From the NCBI GenBank assembly GCA_019720755.1, contig CP081303.1, forward strand, positions 3,331,501 through 3,395,500: DNA of 64,000 nucleotides. Direction: 5' to 3'. Every line of letters begins with the position of its first letter. The stretch's first letter is position 1. Positions 53,907 through 63,931 of this stretch are shown here, piece by piece. The position numbers and the translations under genes were made by a program. The notes under the pieces were generated by a model. The model did not search any database and was not told the origin of the DNA. It saw only the letters and a program-made list of their open reading frames with translations. The stretch comes from Prolixibacteraceae bacterium (GTDB lineage Bacteria; Bacteroidota; Bacteroidia; Bacteroidales; Prolixibacteraceae).

Positions 53907-55667
53907 ATGTATATCATGAAACAATTCAACTTTAGATCTTTGGGGGCTATAGCTCTTGCAACTATGTTGCTTACAGGGTGTGCTAGCCTAAAGAAGATGA
54001 AAAAGAATGCGGATAAGATTACTTACGACGTTACCCCAGAAATTCTTGAATCTCACGGTGGAAATGTTGATGTAGCTATCCAAGGACGTATCCCTGAAAG
54101 CTATTTTGTCAAAGGTGCTACGGTTAAAGCAACTCCAGTCTTTGTTTACGAAGGTGGAGAACAGGCTTTTAAACCTTATTCTCTTCAAGGAGAGAAAGTA
54201 GATGGTAATGCAAAAGTAATACCTTATTCAAAAGGTGGAAGCTTTTCTTATAAAGGAGCGGTTCCTTTTGTTGAAGGAATGAGAAAAGGGGATCTTGAAG
54301 TTCGTATCGTAGCTTCTAAAGGTTCTAAATCAGTAACTTTTGACCCTATTAAAGTGGCTGAAGGAACTATCGCTACTTCTACACTATTGGAGAACTCACC
54401 TGCTTCTATCGTAGGTATCCAAAAAGAAAAAAATACTACTGGTGTTTATGATCCAGCTATTGATCAGTTCCAAAGAGTTGTGCCTGATTCATATCGTGCA
54501 GATCTTATGTATTTGATTAATAGTGCATATGTTCGTGGACATGAGTTGAAAAAAGAGGACGTTAAAGAGTTGACTAACTATATTAAGGCTGCTTACGGCG
54601 ACGAGAAAAAAGAGTTGAAAGATGTTGAGATTTCGGCTTATGCTTCTCCTGATGGTGCTTTAGACCTTAACGAGAACTTGGCTAAGAATCGTGAGAAATC
54701 AGCTTCTAAATATGTTAATCGTCAGCTTAAGCGTAACAAAATTGATACTGATGTAACTGGTCGTTTTACTCCAGAAGATTGGGAAGGTTTCAAAGAGCTT
54801 GTAGAAGCTTCTAACATCCCAGACAAGCAGTTGATTTTGCGTGTTCTTGCTATGTATAATGATCCTGAGGTTCGTGATCGTGAGATTAAAAACATTTCTG
54901 AGGCTTTCACTGTATTGGCTGACAAAGTTCTTCCTAAACTACGTCGTGCTAAAATTACAGCTTCTGTAGATGTAATCGGAAAGAGTGACGAAGAGATTGC
55001 TGCTCTAGCTTCTTCTGATGCTTCTAAATTGAACCAAGCAGAACTTCTTTACGCTGCTACTTTAACTTCTGATAAAAACCAACAGATGGCTATCTATAAT
55101 GCTTTTATCAAGAATTATAGTAATGACTGGAGAGGTTTTAACAACTTAGGTATGGTTCAAATGCAAAATGGTGATGTTGATGCTGCAAGCAAAAACTTCA
55201 ACAAAGCGGACCAACTAGATCCTAAAAATCCTGTAGTGATGAATAACTTGGGAGCTGTAGCACTTTCTAACGGAGATGTTGCTAAAGCAGAGAAGTTGTT
55301 CGGTGCTGCTAATGGTGCTGGTGGTCAAGTGGATTATAACCTAGGAGTTGTTGCTGTGAAGAAAGGTGACTATGATGCTGCTGTAAAATATTTCGGTAAA
55401 TGTACTTGTGTAAATGCTGCATTGGCTCAAATGTTGGCTGGTGATAACAACGGTGCACTACGTACTTTGAACAGCAACAAATCTGATGATGCTTTGGTTG
55501 ATTATTTGAAAGCAGTTATCGGAGCACGTACAGCTAAAACAACTTTGTTGTATGCTAGCCTTCGTGATGCGGTAGCAAAAGATGCTAAATATAAGTCTCT
55601 AGCTCAAACTGATCTTGAGTTTGCAAAGTATTTTGACGATGCTAAATTCAAAGATATCGTGAAATAA
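53907..55667 (+). CDS. Lipoprotein with OmpA-like segment and TPR repeats
   Basis: This 586-residue protein has a signal peptide ending in lipobox LLTGC (Cys about 25). An N-terminal beta-domain is followed by a central segment EISAYASPDGALDLNENLAKNREKSASKYV, which resembles the OmpA-type peptidoglycan-binding domain. C-terminal TPR repeats follow (about 405-510, NNLGMVQMQNGDVDAASKNFNKADQLDPKNP). Codon use is highly biased, suggesting strong expression. A second ATG at 53916 is equally possible as start. It is probably a periplasmic outer-membrane lipoprotein; its role is unknown. Confidence 0.75.
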   Translation: MYIMKQFNFRSLGAIALATMLLTGCASLKKMKKNADKITYDVTPEILESHGGNVDVAIQGRIPESYFVKGATVKATPVFVYEGGEQAFKPYSLQGEKVDGNAKVIPYSKGGSFSYKGAVPFVEGMRKGDLEVRIVASKGSKSVTFDPIKVAEGTIATSTLLENSPASIVGIQKEKNTTGVYDPAIDQFQRVVPDSYRADLMYLINSAYVRGHELKKEDVKELTNYIKAAYGDEKKELKDVEISAYASPDGALDLNENLAKNREKSASKYVNRQLKRNKIDTDVTGRFTPEDWEGFKELVEASNIPDKQLILRVLAMYNDPEVRDREIKNISEAFTVLADKVLPKLRRAKITASVDVIGKSDEEIAALASSDASKLNQAELLYAATLTSDKNQQMAIYNAFIKNYSNDWRGFNNLGMVQMQNGDVDAASKNFNKADQLDPKNPVVMNNLGAVALSNGDVAKAEKLFGAANGAGGQVDYNLGVVAVKKGDYDAAVKYFGKCTCVNAALAQMLAGDNNGALRTLNSNKSDDALVDYLKAVIGARTAKTTLLYASLRDAVAKDAKYKSLAQTDLEFAKYFDDAKFKDIVK

Positions 55668-55698
55668 TCTTATTGCACGAAGAAAAATATTATATCTT

Positions 55699-55724
55699 AG
55701 GGTAGCGAAAGCTACCCTTTTTTT
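55699..55724 (+). terminator. Terminator after the TPR lipoprotein gene
   Basis: An 8-bp stem AGGGTAGC/GCTACCCT with a GAAA loop is followed by seven T. Confidence 0.9.
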
Positions 55725-55735
55725 ATTCCTGTATC

Positions 55736-58204
55736 ATGAGTGATTCTACTTTTTTTGTTGATGTTATTGTGCCTTTGCCCTTGAATGCTACGTTTACTTA
55801 TCATTATGATGGGGGTCGTAATATTGTTCCAGGGATGCGAGTTGTGGTCCCTTTCCGTAATAAGCCGATGGTTGCAATTGTTCGCAATATACACCATGAT
55901 TGCCCAACTGATTATAAGACGAAATCTATCTATGATATTTTAGATCTAGTTCCTAGTATACAAGATTCTCAATTGAATTTTTGGTCTTGGATTGCAAACT
56001 ATTACCAGTGTTGTATTGGGGAAGTAATGAAAGCTGCAGTTCCTACCTCTCTACGATTAGATGGGGATGCTCTTATCTCAGTGTCTGAAGAGGTAGAGGT
56101 GGAAACACAAAATGAGTGGAGTGACAAGTATAGAGAGATCTACTATTATGCCTTAGGAGACAAAGCATTGAAACTGTCGAAGTTGATTAAAGAATTTGGA
56201 AAGAAAAATGTCTATTCTATAGTCTCAGACTTGGTTCAGCAAGGAGTCTTCTCTTTCGATAGCTTATTAACTAGAAATAAGCAGGTAGTAAAAATGGTAA
56301 GGTTGGCTAAAGAGTATCAACACGAAAGAACTCTGGAGATCATTATGCGAGGCTTTAGACGTTCTACAATCCAACTTGACATTCTTTCTCTTTTTTATGA
56401 TAATATTTCCAGAAGTGGAGATTCATCCATTTCATTTAGTTTGTCAGAAATAAAGGCGAAATACTCTTATAGTGCGATTCAAGCTCTGATTAAAAAAGGT
56501 GTCGTCGAGAAATATGACCAATCTATTGTATTGGATGAAAATATCTCATCAACTACGAACAACTTACCGATTCTCTCTTTGGATCAAGAAAGAGTTTACA
56601 AAGAGATTTTGAGCTCTTTTTTTACCAAACAAGTTGCGTTGCTTCATGGAGTGACTGCGAGTGGAAAGACAGAAGTCTACATTCGTTTGATTGCAGATTG
56701 TTTGAAGCAGAGAAAGCAGGTGTTATACCTATTGCCTGAGATCGGATTAACGACTCAGATTGTTCGTAGATTAAAAAGTGTCTTTGGTAACAAAGTTGGA
56801 CTTTATCATAGTCGTATCTCCGATAGGCAGCGAATGGAGCTGTGGAATGAGATGCTTCAGTATGATCCAAAAGTAGAGGATGGACCTTGTCAAGTAATAT
56901 TAGGAGCGAGGTCTTCTATTTTTCTCCCATTCAAACACTTAGGATTGATTATTGTGGATGAAGAGCATGAAACCTCTTTTAAACAGTTTGACCCTTCCCC
57001 TAGATACAATGCTAGAGACGCTGCGATTGTACTTGCTCATATTCATCAGTGTAAGACCTTATTAGGATCCGCAACACCATCAATTGAATCGTATCATAAT
57101 GCCCTTATAGGAAAATATGCTTTGTCTACTCTAGATAAGCGATTTAATGATGTTGCCTTGCCCGATATTGTTCTTGCAGATATTTCAGAGTCCAAGAGAA
57201 CTAAGTCGATGCAAGGGAGTTTGACTCCGGAACTTTATCATGAAATGAAGGAGGCTCTTTCTAATAATAAACAGATTATCCTTTTTCAGAATAGAAGAGG
57301 ATATGGGCTTTGGGTTCAATGTCGAGATTGTCAGTGGACTCCTAAATGTCTTCATTGCGATGTGAGTTTGACTCATCACAAAGGAGATAATGCTCTAGTA
57401 TGTCATTATTGTGGATATAAAATGTATATGCCTAAGATTTGCCCCACTTGTAGTGGTTCTCAGATTCATGATATAGGTTTTGGAACAGAAAAAATAGAGT
57501 CAGAAATAGCTGCGCTTTTCCCTCAAACAAAATTATTGCGCTTAGATTTAGATACCACAAAGAAGAAACTTGCTTTTGATAAGATTGTTCGTGAATTTGA
57601 AAATCATGAAGCGGATATATTGATTGGAACCCAGATGGTAACCAAAGGATTGGATTTCTCTAATGTTGCTGTGGTGGGTATAATGAATGCGGATGCCCTA
57701 CTTAATTTCCCTGATTTTCGTGCTTATGAGAGAAGTTTTCAACTCATGTTACAAGTAAGTGGTAGAGCTGGAAGAGCAAAAGGAGGTGGGAAAGTAGTAG
57801 TTCAAACAAGTGATGTGAAGAATCCGCTTTTTATGGATGTAATTCATTCTGATTATGTCGGTTTGTATCGAAATCAAATTAGGGATAGAGAACAATTTTG
57901 CTATCCACCCTTTTATAGAATGGTATCGTTGTTCGTAAAACATAAATTCCAAAATTATGTAGATCAATTTGCTGATCAATTGGCGCAGATCCTACGCCAG
58001 CAATTTGGGAATAGAGTTCTAGGTCCTGAGTATCCTCTATTAAGTCGTATACAGAATCAATATCAGAAACAGATTATTTTGAAGTTTGGGCCATCTGATT
58101 CTGTCTCTACTTCTAAAAAGAGGATTCAGCAGATTATACAGTTCTTAAATCAAAATTCAGAAATCAAGGGGGTAACTGTTGTAATAGATGTAGACCCAAT
58201 GTAG
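55736..58204 (+). CDS. priA: Primosomal protein N' (PriA helicase)
   Basis: This 822-residue replication-restart helicase has an N-terminal DNA-binding domain (about 1-110) and Walker A HGVTASGKTEVYIRL. DEEHETSFKQ is the DEAH-type box. The zinc-binding Cys series CRDCQWTPKCLHCDVSLTHH and CHYCGYKM, ICPTCSG follow, then FGTEKIE, TQMVTKGLDF and QVSGRAGRA. It reloads the replisome at stalled forks. Confidence 0.95.
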   Translation: MSDSTFFVDVIVPLPLNATFTYHYDGGRNIVPGMRVVVPFRNKPMVAIVRNIHHDCPTDYKTKSIYDILDLVPSIQDSQLNFWSWIANYYQCCIGEVMKAAVPTSLRLDGDALISVSEEVEVETQNEWSDKYREIYYYALGDKALKLSKLIKEFGKKNVYSIVSDLVQQGVFSFDSLLTRNKQVVKMVRLAKEYQHERTLEIIMRGFRRSTIQLDILSLFYDNISRSGDSSISFSLSEIKAKYSYSAIQALIKKGVVEKYDQSIVLDENISSTTNNLPILSLDQERVYKEILSSFFTKQVALLHGVTASGKTEVYIRLIADCLKQRKQVLYLLPEIGLTTQIVRRLKSVFGNKVGLYHSRISDRQRMELWNEMLQYDPKVEDGPCQVILGARSSIFLPFKHLGLIIVDEEHETSFKQFDPSPRYNARDAAIVLAHIHQCKTLLGSATPSIESYHNALIGKYALSTLDKRFNDVALPDIVLADISESKRTKSMQGSLTPELYHEMKEALSNNKQIILFQNRRGYGLWVQCRDCQWTPKCLHCDVSLTHHKGDNALVCHYCGYKMYMPKICPTCSGSQIHDIGFGTEKIESEIAALFPQTKLLRLDLDTTKKKLAFDKIVREFENHEADILIGTQMVTKGLDFSNVAVVGIMNADALLNFPDFRAYERSFQLMLQVSGRAGRAKGGGKVVVQTSDVKNPLFMDVIHSDYVGLYRNQIRDREQFCYPPFYRMVSLFVKHKFQNYVDQFADQLAQILRQQFGNRVLGPEYPLLSRIQNQYQKQIILKFGPSDSVSTSKKRIQQIIQFLNQNSEIKGVTVVIDVDPM

Positions 58205-58288
58205 GTTATTTTGCAAAAAATATCTTACTTTTGCTTTGGAGTGAATAGGGCCTGTTATAGTCTCTAATTTTGAATATTATAAATAACT

Positions 58289-59068
58289 ATGGGAAAAATC
58301 ATTGCTTTAGCAAATCAGAAAGGTGGAGTGGGAAAAACTACTACCGCTATCAATTTGGCAGCGAGTTTGTCGGTATTGGAAAAAAAGGTCTTGGTATTAG
58401 ATGCCGATCCCCAAGCGAATGCCACAACTGGTTTAGGCTTTGATTTAAGTGAAGTTTCTGCTACTATATATGAATGTATTATCGATGGGATGGACCCCCG
58501 AACGATTGTACAGAAGACAGAAATGCCAGGCCTTTATTTGATTCCTTCTCATATTGATCTAGTGGGTGCAGAAGTGGAGATGTTACCTCTTCCCAATAGA
58601 GAAAAGTTGTTGAAAAAAGTGTTACTTGATATTCGAGATGATTATGATTATGTCATAATCGACTGTTCGCCCTCATTAGGATTGATTACGGTGAATGCAC
58701 TTACTGCTGCTGATTCTGTTGTTATTCCGGTTCAAAGTGAATATTTTGCGCTTGAAGGTCTAGGAAAATTGTTGAATACTGTAAAAATTATTCAGAATAG
58801 ATTAAATCCGACACTTGAAATTGAAGGGTTTCTGTTAACGATGTTTGACTCTCGTCTAAATCTTGCGAATGAGATTTATAAAGAGATAAAGACCCATTTC
58901 AAGAATATGGTGTTCAAAACAGTAATTTCTAGAAATATCAAACTGAGTGAAGCTCCAAGTTATGGTAAAACAGTGATTGAATATGATGCAAAATCTACAG
59001 GTGCTAAACAATATTTAGAACTTGCTAGAGAGATAATTGTTAATAATAGTAGCTTCGCTACAATCTAA
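58289..59068 (+). CDS. parA: Chromosome-partitioning ATPase ParA (Soj)
   Basis: This 259-residue deviant-Walker ATPase has KGGVGKTTTAINLAASL at residues ~11-27, LVLDADPQANATTGLG and VIIDCSPSLGLITVNAL. It works with ParB to segregate the chromosome origin. A TACTTTTG box lies at 58226-58233. parB follows 27 bp later. Confidence 0.95.
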   Translation: MGKIIALANQKGGVGKTTTAINLAASLSVLEKKVLVLDADPQANATTGLGFDLSEVSATIYECIIDGMDPRTIVQKTEMPGLYLIPSHIDLVGAEVEMLPLPNREKLLKKVLLDIRDDYDYVIIDCSPSLGLITVNALTAADSVVIPVQSEYFALEGLGKLLNTVKIIQNRLNPTLEIEGFLLTMFDSRLNLANEIYKEIKTHFKNMVFKTVISRNIKLSEAPSYGKTVIEYDAKSTGAKQYLELAREIIVNNSSFATI

Positions 59069-59095
59069 GATATACTCGTTAGGAATAAGTTTAAT

Positions 59096-59983
59096 ATGGC
59101 AAAGAGAAATGCTTTAGGTAGAGGTTTAGGTGCATTAATAGATGATGCAAATATGGTAAACGATCCATCCTCATCTATCATCCATGTGGAGATAGATAAA
59201 ATAGATGCAAATCCTTTTCAACCTCGTACCGAATTTGATGATGATACACTCCTTGAATTGGCGACCTCTATACAAGAGCTTGGCCTCATTCAGCCTATTA
59301 CTTTAAGAAGAGTTGCAGGAGGACGTTTTCAAATTATTGCTGGAGAGCGTCGTTTTCGTGCTTCTCAAGTTGCAGGGTTAGAGTCTGTCCCTTGTTGGAT
59401 TCGTGAAATACATGATGACCAGATGCTCGAAATGGCTTTGGTTGAGAATATACAGAGAGAGAACCTGACTGCGATTGAGGTTGCATTGAGTTATCAACGA
59501 TTGATCGACGAATGTCGCTATACACAAGAGGTATTAAGTGATAAAGTTGGAAAGAAGAGGGCTACGATATCCAATTATTTAAGACTGCTTAAATTGCCAG
59601 CGGTTATCCAAAAAGCACTTCAACAACGTCAAATGTCTATGGGACATGCGCGTGCGATTATTAATATCGAGGATGAAGACTTCCAAATTGAGTTATTCCA
59701 CCAGATTGTAACAGAAGGACTCTCCGTAAGAAAGGTGGAAGAGATCGTAAGAAATTACAACCATGGAGAGATGATCACTTCCAGCGATGAGAAAAAAAGT
59801 AAGGAAACACGTAATCCATTCCCTCAAGAGTTTGCATCTTTAGAAGATCATTTAAGAAGTTTTTTTGATACGTCAGTAAATTTTAGAATGAATAATAAAG
59901 GAAAGGGAAAGATTGTAATTCCTTTTGATGATCCAAAAGAACTTGAAAGAATTATCTCAATTCTTGATCAAACTAAAAATTAA
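59096..59983 (+). CDS. parB: Chromosome-partitioning protein ParB (Spo0J)
   Basis: This 295-residue CTP-dependent clamp has the basic ALGRGLGALIDD at the N-terminus. The nuclease-like CTP domain reads NPFQPRTEFDDDTLLELATSI and GERRFRASQVAG. The HTH with ENIQRENLTAIEVALSYQRLI and KVGKKRATISNYLRLLKLP follows, then a C-terminal dimerisation part. It binds parS sites. No full parS match was seen in the window. Confidence 0.95.
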   Translation: MAKRNALGRGLGALIDDANMVNDPSSSIIHVEIDKIDANPFQPRTEFDDDTLLELATSIQELGLIQPITLRRVAGGRFQIIAGERRFRASQVAGLESVPCWIREIHDDQMLEMALVENIQRENLTAIEVALSYQRLIDECRYTQEVLSDKVGKKRATISNYLRLLKLPAVIQKALQQRQMSMGHARAIINIEDEDFQIELFHQIVTEGLSVRKVEEIVRNYNHGEMITSSDEKKSKETRNPFPQEFASLEDHLRSFFDTSVNFRMNNKGKGKIVIPFDDPKELERIISILDQTKN

Positions 59984-59997
59984 TATAATAGGTGTCG

Positions 59998-60705
59998 ATG
60001 GAGAAAAGTAATTATTGTAGACGTTTGTTTCTTACCTTTTTTACCTTTTTGTTTTTATTGGTCTCTGTTCAAGGACAACAAAAAGTAACTGCAAAGGGTG
60101 ATACTGCTTTGGTAGAAAAGAAGGTCTCGTTTAAGATGGATACAGTCAAAATATCAGATTCTACTTCGTTACCGTTAGACACAATGGAGTTGGAGCCTGT
60201 TTATCGTCTAATCCCTCGATCGCCTAAGAAAGCGTCCATCATGTCTGCCTTGGTTCCTGGATTGGGACAGATTTATAATCATAAATACTGGAAATTACCG
60301 TTGATTTATGGAGGATTTGCTGCCATGACTTATGGTTTTATGTGGAATAATAATCAGTATAAAGATTATAAAGAAGGTTACATGTTGTTGTCAAAAGGCT
60401 ATGGAAATTTAAGTTCTGAAGAACAAGCTTTTTTAGCTCAGCTTATTAGAAATCCAAATTACAATCTTCAAGATCCACAAAACCAACAAGATCTTCAAAG
60501 ATCATTAGAGTCAGGAATGTCTTATTATAAAAGAAATAGAGACTTAAATGTGGTTGGTATGGCTGCTCTTTATCTTTTAAATATCATCGATGCAAGTATT
60601 GATGCACACTTCTCTACTTTTGATATCAGTGATAATTTGTCTATGGATGTCCAACCTTATGCAACTCCTGATCAAATGGGAGTTGGAGTACAGTTAAAAT
60701 TTTAA
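59998..60705 (+). CDS. DUF5683-family exported/membrane protein
   Basis: This protein is 235 residues from the ATG at 59998. A GTG two codons upstream is possible. It has a signal sequence (about 8-28). RSPKKASIMSALVPGLGQIYNHKYWKLPLIYGGFAAMTYGFMWNN is the DUF5683 hallmark, and a final hydrophobic helix YLLNIIDASIDAHF follows. The function is unknown, but the parA-parB-DUF5683-lytic transglycosylase order is widespread in Bacteroidota. It suggests a link to cell-wall or division work. Confidence 0.82.
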   Translation: MEKSNYCRRLFLTFFTFLFLLVSVQGQQKVTAKGDTALVEKKVSFKMDTVKISDSTSLPLDTMELEPVYRLIPRSPKKASIMSALVPGLGQIYNHKYWKLPLIYGGFAAMTYGFMWNNNQYKDYKEGYMLLSKGYGNLSSEEQAFLAQLIRNPNYNLQDPQNQQDLQRSLESGMSYYKRNRDLNVVGMAALYLLNIIDASIDAHFSTFDISDNLSMDVQPYATPDQMGVGVQLKF

Positions 60706-60725
60706 TCTCAATCAAAAAGATCATA

Positions 60726-62384
60726 ATGAAGTTATATTATAGCCTGCTTTTTATTGCTCTTGGGATCGTCAACGGATCGTATGGTGCTACATTACAGGAA
60801 ACCAAATCAATTGATAAAGATAGTTTACAAAGAGTACAGATTAAGACGGTAAGTATGCTAGAGGTTGGTGGTCGTTACCAATGGATGTATACTGATATTG
60901 ATGAGGACCTTTCTGATATCTTTACTGATAGACTTGACTCGTTGGTATTAAAATGGCGATGCCAAACTTTGACTCCTAGTGATACTGTTTCTGTCACGGA
61001 AGGATTAGATCATATAATTGATGAGAAAGAAGTTTTAAATGGAATGCTGTCTGATAGTATCTATGTCTCCCAGTTTGAGGGGATTCACTCTTTTATGGAT
61101 CTATCATACAATAATACAGTTAAGAATTTCATTAATCTGTATGCTGTGCGACGAAAGAAGCAGATTGCAAATTTGTTGCAGCTTTCTGATTACTATTTCC
61201 CTATGTTTGAAGAGGTCCTTGATAGATACGACTTGCCTTTAGAGCTTAAATATCTTCCAATTATTGAATCTTCTTTAAACCCTCGCGCTTTCTCTAGAGC
61301 TGGAGCTTCAGGCCTATGGCAGTTTATGTATGGGACAGGAAAGCAATATAAGTTGCGTATCAATAGTTATGTGGACGAAAGACGCGATCCATATAAATCT
61401 ACCGAAGCTGCAGCAAAGTTTCTGAAAGATCTTTACAGAATATATGGAGATTGGCAATTGGTTATCGCTGCATATAATTGTGGTCCAGGAAATGTGAATA
61501 AGGCAATACGTCGTTGTGGTGGTGCGAGAAACTATTGGGATATTTATTATCACCTTCCTCGTGAAACACGCGGTTATGTTCCCTCTTTTATTGCAGCAAC
61601 CTATGTGATGAATTATGCGGATGAGTATGGTATTACCCCTTCTAAAAGATCTTTGCCTCTATCGACCGATACATTAATGGTGGGAAGCTATTTGCATTTA
61701 GAACAAGTATCTAAAGAGATGAGTATCTCCATTGATCTGCTAAGAGAACTTAATCCTCAATATAGAAAAGATATTATTCCAGCAACGGAAACCAATAGAT
61801 ATACCTTGCGTTTGCCTGCTGATAAGATTGCTGATTTTATCGATGATGAAGCACATGTATATGCATATGAAAGAGAAAAATATTTCCCTAACAATAGGTT
61901 GAAATCTCCAAAATCGTTGGGCTCTTATAGCTATGCTCATGTAAATATTAAGGGGAAGAAGAAAGTCTATTACAAGGTGAAATCTGGTGATAATGTTGGA
62001 TTCATCGCAGAATGGTTTCACGTTAGAAGTAGTGATTTAAGGTACTGGAACAACATTCGTCGTAACATGATTCGTGTTGGACAGAAACTTGTCGTTTATG
62101 TTCCAGCATCTAAGTATAGTTATTACAAAGGTTTTAACAATATGTCTTTTGTTAAGAAACAAGAAGCGATTGGGGCAAGAGGTTATAAAAAAACTATTGC
62201 TTCTGCGTCTAGTTCTAGTAATGGCAAATTTCAGTACTATACGGTTCGCAAGAATGATACACTATGGAAAATAGCAAAGAAGTATGAAGGAGTTTCTGAG
62301 AATTCATTAAAACGTCTTAATGGGATTTCAAATGCTCGTTCTCTTTCTATTGGTAAGAAGATTAAGATTCGTAAAATATCATAA
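60726..62384 (+). CDS. MltD-like membrane-bound lytic transglycosylase with LysM domains
   Basis: This 552-residue protein has a signal peptide (about 1-20). The SLT domain (about 155-300) has the catalytic Glu in PIIESSLNPRAFSRAGASGLWQFM, then DPYKSTEAAAKFLKDLY and AAYNCGPGNV. Two LysM repeats follow (about 415-460, YYKVKSGDNVGFIAEWF; and 505-550, YYTVRKNDTLWKIAKKY). It cleaves peptidoglycan to anhydromuropeptides. It is located 20 bp after the DUF5683 gene. Confidence 0.92.
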   Translation: MKLYYSLLFIALGIVNGSYGATLQETKSIDKDSLQRVQIKTVSMLEVGGRYQWMYTDIDEDLSDIFTDRLDSLVLKWRCQTLTPSDTVSVTEGLDHIIDEKEVLNGMLSDSIYVSQFEGIHSFMDLSYNNTVKNFINLYAVRRKKQIANLLQLSDYYFPMFEEVLDRYDLPLELKYLPIIESSLNPRAFSRAGASGLWQFMYGTGKQYKLRINSYVDERRDPYKSTEAAAKFLKDLYRIYGDWQLVIAAYNCGPGNVNKAIRRCGGARNYWDIYYHLPRETRGYVPSFIAATYVMNYADEYGITPSKRSLPLSTDTLMVGSYLHLEQVSKEMSISIDLLRELNPQYRKDIIPATETNRYTLRLPADKIADFIDDEAHVYAYEREKYFPNNRLKSPKSLGSYSYAHVNIKGKKKVYYKVKSGDNVGFIAEWFHVRSSDLRYWNNIRRNMIRVGQKLVVYVPASKYSYYKGFNNMSFVKKQEAIGARGYKKTIASASSSSNGKFQYYTVRKNDTLWKIAKKYEGVSENSLKRLNGISNARSLSIGKKIKIRKIS

Positions 62385-62478
62385 TTATAGAATCTTCTAA
62401 ATGGTTATTAGAAGATCCTATCGGTGAATTATTTATGATGTAGCCTTTTGCTTGATGTTGCACCATATGACGATAAAG

Positions 62479-62512
62479 AAAAAAGGGAAAACATATCGTT
62501 TTCCCTTTTTTT
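62479..62512. terminator. Bidirectional terminator between transglycosylase and arginine deiminase genes
   Basis: A 14-bp stem of AAAAAAGGGAAAAC (62479-62492) pairs with 62498-62511 around loop ATATC. It has A-runs and T-runs on both sides. Confidence 0.88.
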
Positions 62513-62525
62513 CTTTAAAGTATTA

Positions 62526-63797
62526 TTACCAATTAAAAGATTCTCGTTGAATAGGCATACTCATGCATCGAGCACCACCACCACCACGAGCAAGTTCGGA
62601 TCCTTCGATAGTGACAACGACTTTTTTATAGTCATTCACCTCTTTTTTACCTGCAATAAAGTCTAAGGCTGTGATTACCTCAAAACCATGTTTGTTCATC
62701 TCCTCAATGGTGTGTACATTTCTAGCATATCCTATCACTTTACCAGGTGCGAATGAGAAGAAGTTGGCACCACTATGCCACTGCTCTCGCTCCATGGTCC
62801 ATCTATCTGCTGTTCCTCCACATTGTACAGGATCAAGTTCAATACCACGTTTGGCTAATGCTTTTAATAGATTCTCTTCAGTCTCAATCTTTTTGACTTT
62901 ACCATTATCAATCTCGATGTGTATTGTCTGATATTTATTTCTACCTAATATAAGAGGTTCGTAAACCATACATTTGTCTTCTGCAAGGAATGTGAAAACC
63001 ATATCAAGGTGTATAAATGATTCTGGAGTATGAGGTAACTCTTGTACAATGATATGTTTCGGTGCGTCTTTTCGTTGTTTTAACGTCTCGATGATAAAAT
63101 CTATTCCTTGTGTAGTTGTTCTACTTCCACATCCAATAACAAGAAGATCTTCTGCTCCAATTTGTACATCTCCTCCTTCAATAGACACTCTTGGATCAAG
63201 AGGGAATTTACGTTTCTCCGTTAATGGGTTAATTGTTTTAGCTTGTATTGTTGGATGATATTGGAATATCGTATCCATAATAAAACTCTCTCGTTCTCTT
63301 ACTTTACTTGCCATTTTACCAATAAGCACATTATCCCACATGCTCATAGATGCATCTCTTGTAAATAAGAAATTATGCAATGGGCGAAGAGCAAAGCGGT
63401 CTTCTGTAAGGTATTTGGTTAAATTGTCTCTTTGGATAGGTACCCCTTGTAGAAGTTGTACTGCAAGCTCTTCGCTAGGAATGCTTTTTAGATCTTCGAT
63501 GATCTCAAAACATTTTTCTTCACAACATATCTTCTCTAATAGAACTTCTTTTGCTTCATGACTTTTTAAGGTCTCTGAGAGAAGGTCTTTCACCTCAAAT
63601 ACGTTTGTAATCTTTTGTAGAGCTCCTTTAAATTGAGCATACTCTTTTTGAGCAATTGAGAGGTTTAGAATATCACTATAGAGTGCTTTTTCTGCGTTCT
63701 CAGGAGTCATGTTCTCTACCTCTATCCCAGGAGTATGAACAATCACTCCATTTAATTTCCCAATTTCAGAAGTTACATTGAGTTGAAATTTTTTCAT
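62526..63797 (-). CDS. arcA: Arginine deiminase
   Basis: This 423-residue protein hydrolyses arginine to citrulline and ammonia. It shows LNGVIVHTPGIEVENMTPEN near the N-terminus, NFLFTRDASMSMWDNVLIG, SIEGGDVQIGAEDLLVIGCGSRTT, PHTPESFIHLDMVFTFL and the nucleophile Cys in GGGARCMSMPIQRE. No arcB or arcC lies next to it, so a full arginine fermentation operon is not seen here. A TATATTTG box lies at 63835-63842 (minus). Confidence 0.93.
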   Translation of the reverse strand: MKKFQLNVTSEIGKLNGVIVHTPGIEVENMTPENAEKALYSDILNLSIAQKEYAQFKGALQKITNVFEVKDLLSETLKSHEAKEVLLEKICCEEKCFEIIEDLKSIPSEELAVQLLQGVPIQRDNLTKYLTEDRFALRPLHNFLFTRDASMSMWDNVLIGKMASKVRERESFIMDTIFQYHPTIQAKTINPLTEKRKFPLDPRVSIEGGDVQIGAEDLLVIGCGSRTTTQGIDFIIETLKQRKDAPKHIIVQELPHTPESFIHLDMVFTFLAEDKCMVYEPLILGRNKYQTIHIEIDNGKVKKIETEENLLKALAKRGIELDPVQCGGTADRWTMEREQWHSGANFFSFAPGKVIGYARNVHTIEEMNKHGFEVITALDFIAGKKEVNDYKKVVVTIEGSELARGGGGARCMSMPIQRESFNW

Positions 63798-63931
63798 TGA
63801 TTATACGATTATCTGTTTGAATACTGTCTATTTACAAATATAATTTATTATAACTATTTTAGGTATGATTATTATTTCTTCCTTACTTTGGAATAATCAT
63901 GGTACTAATTACAATAATTTACAGAATCATT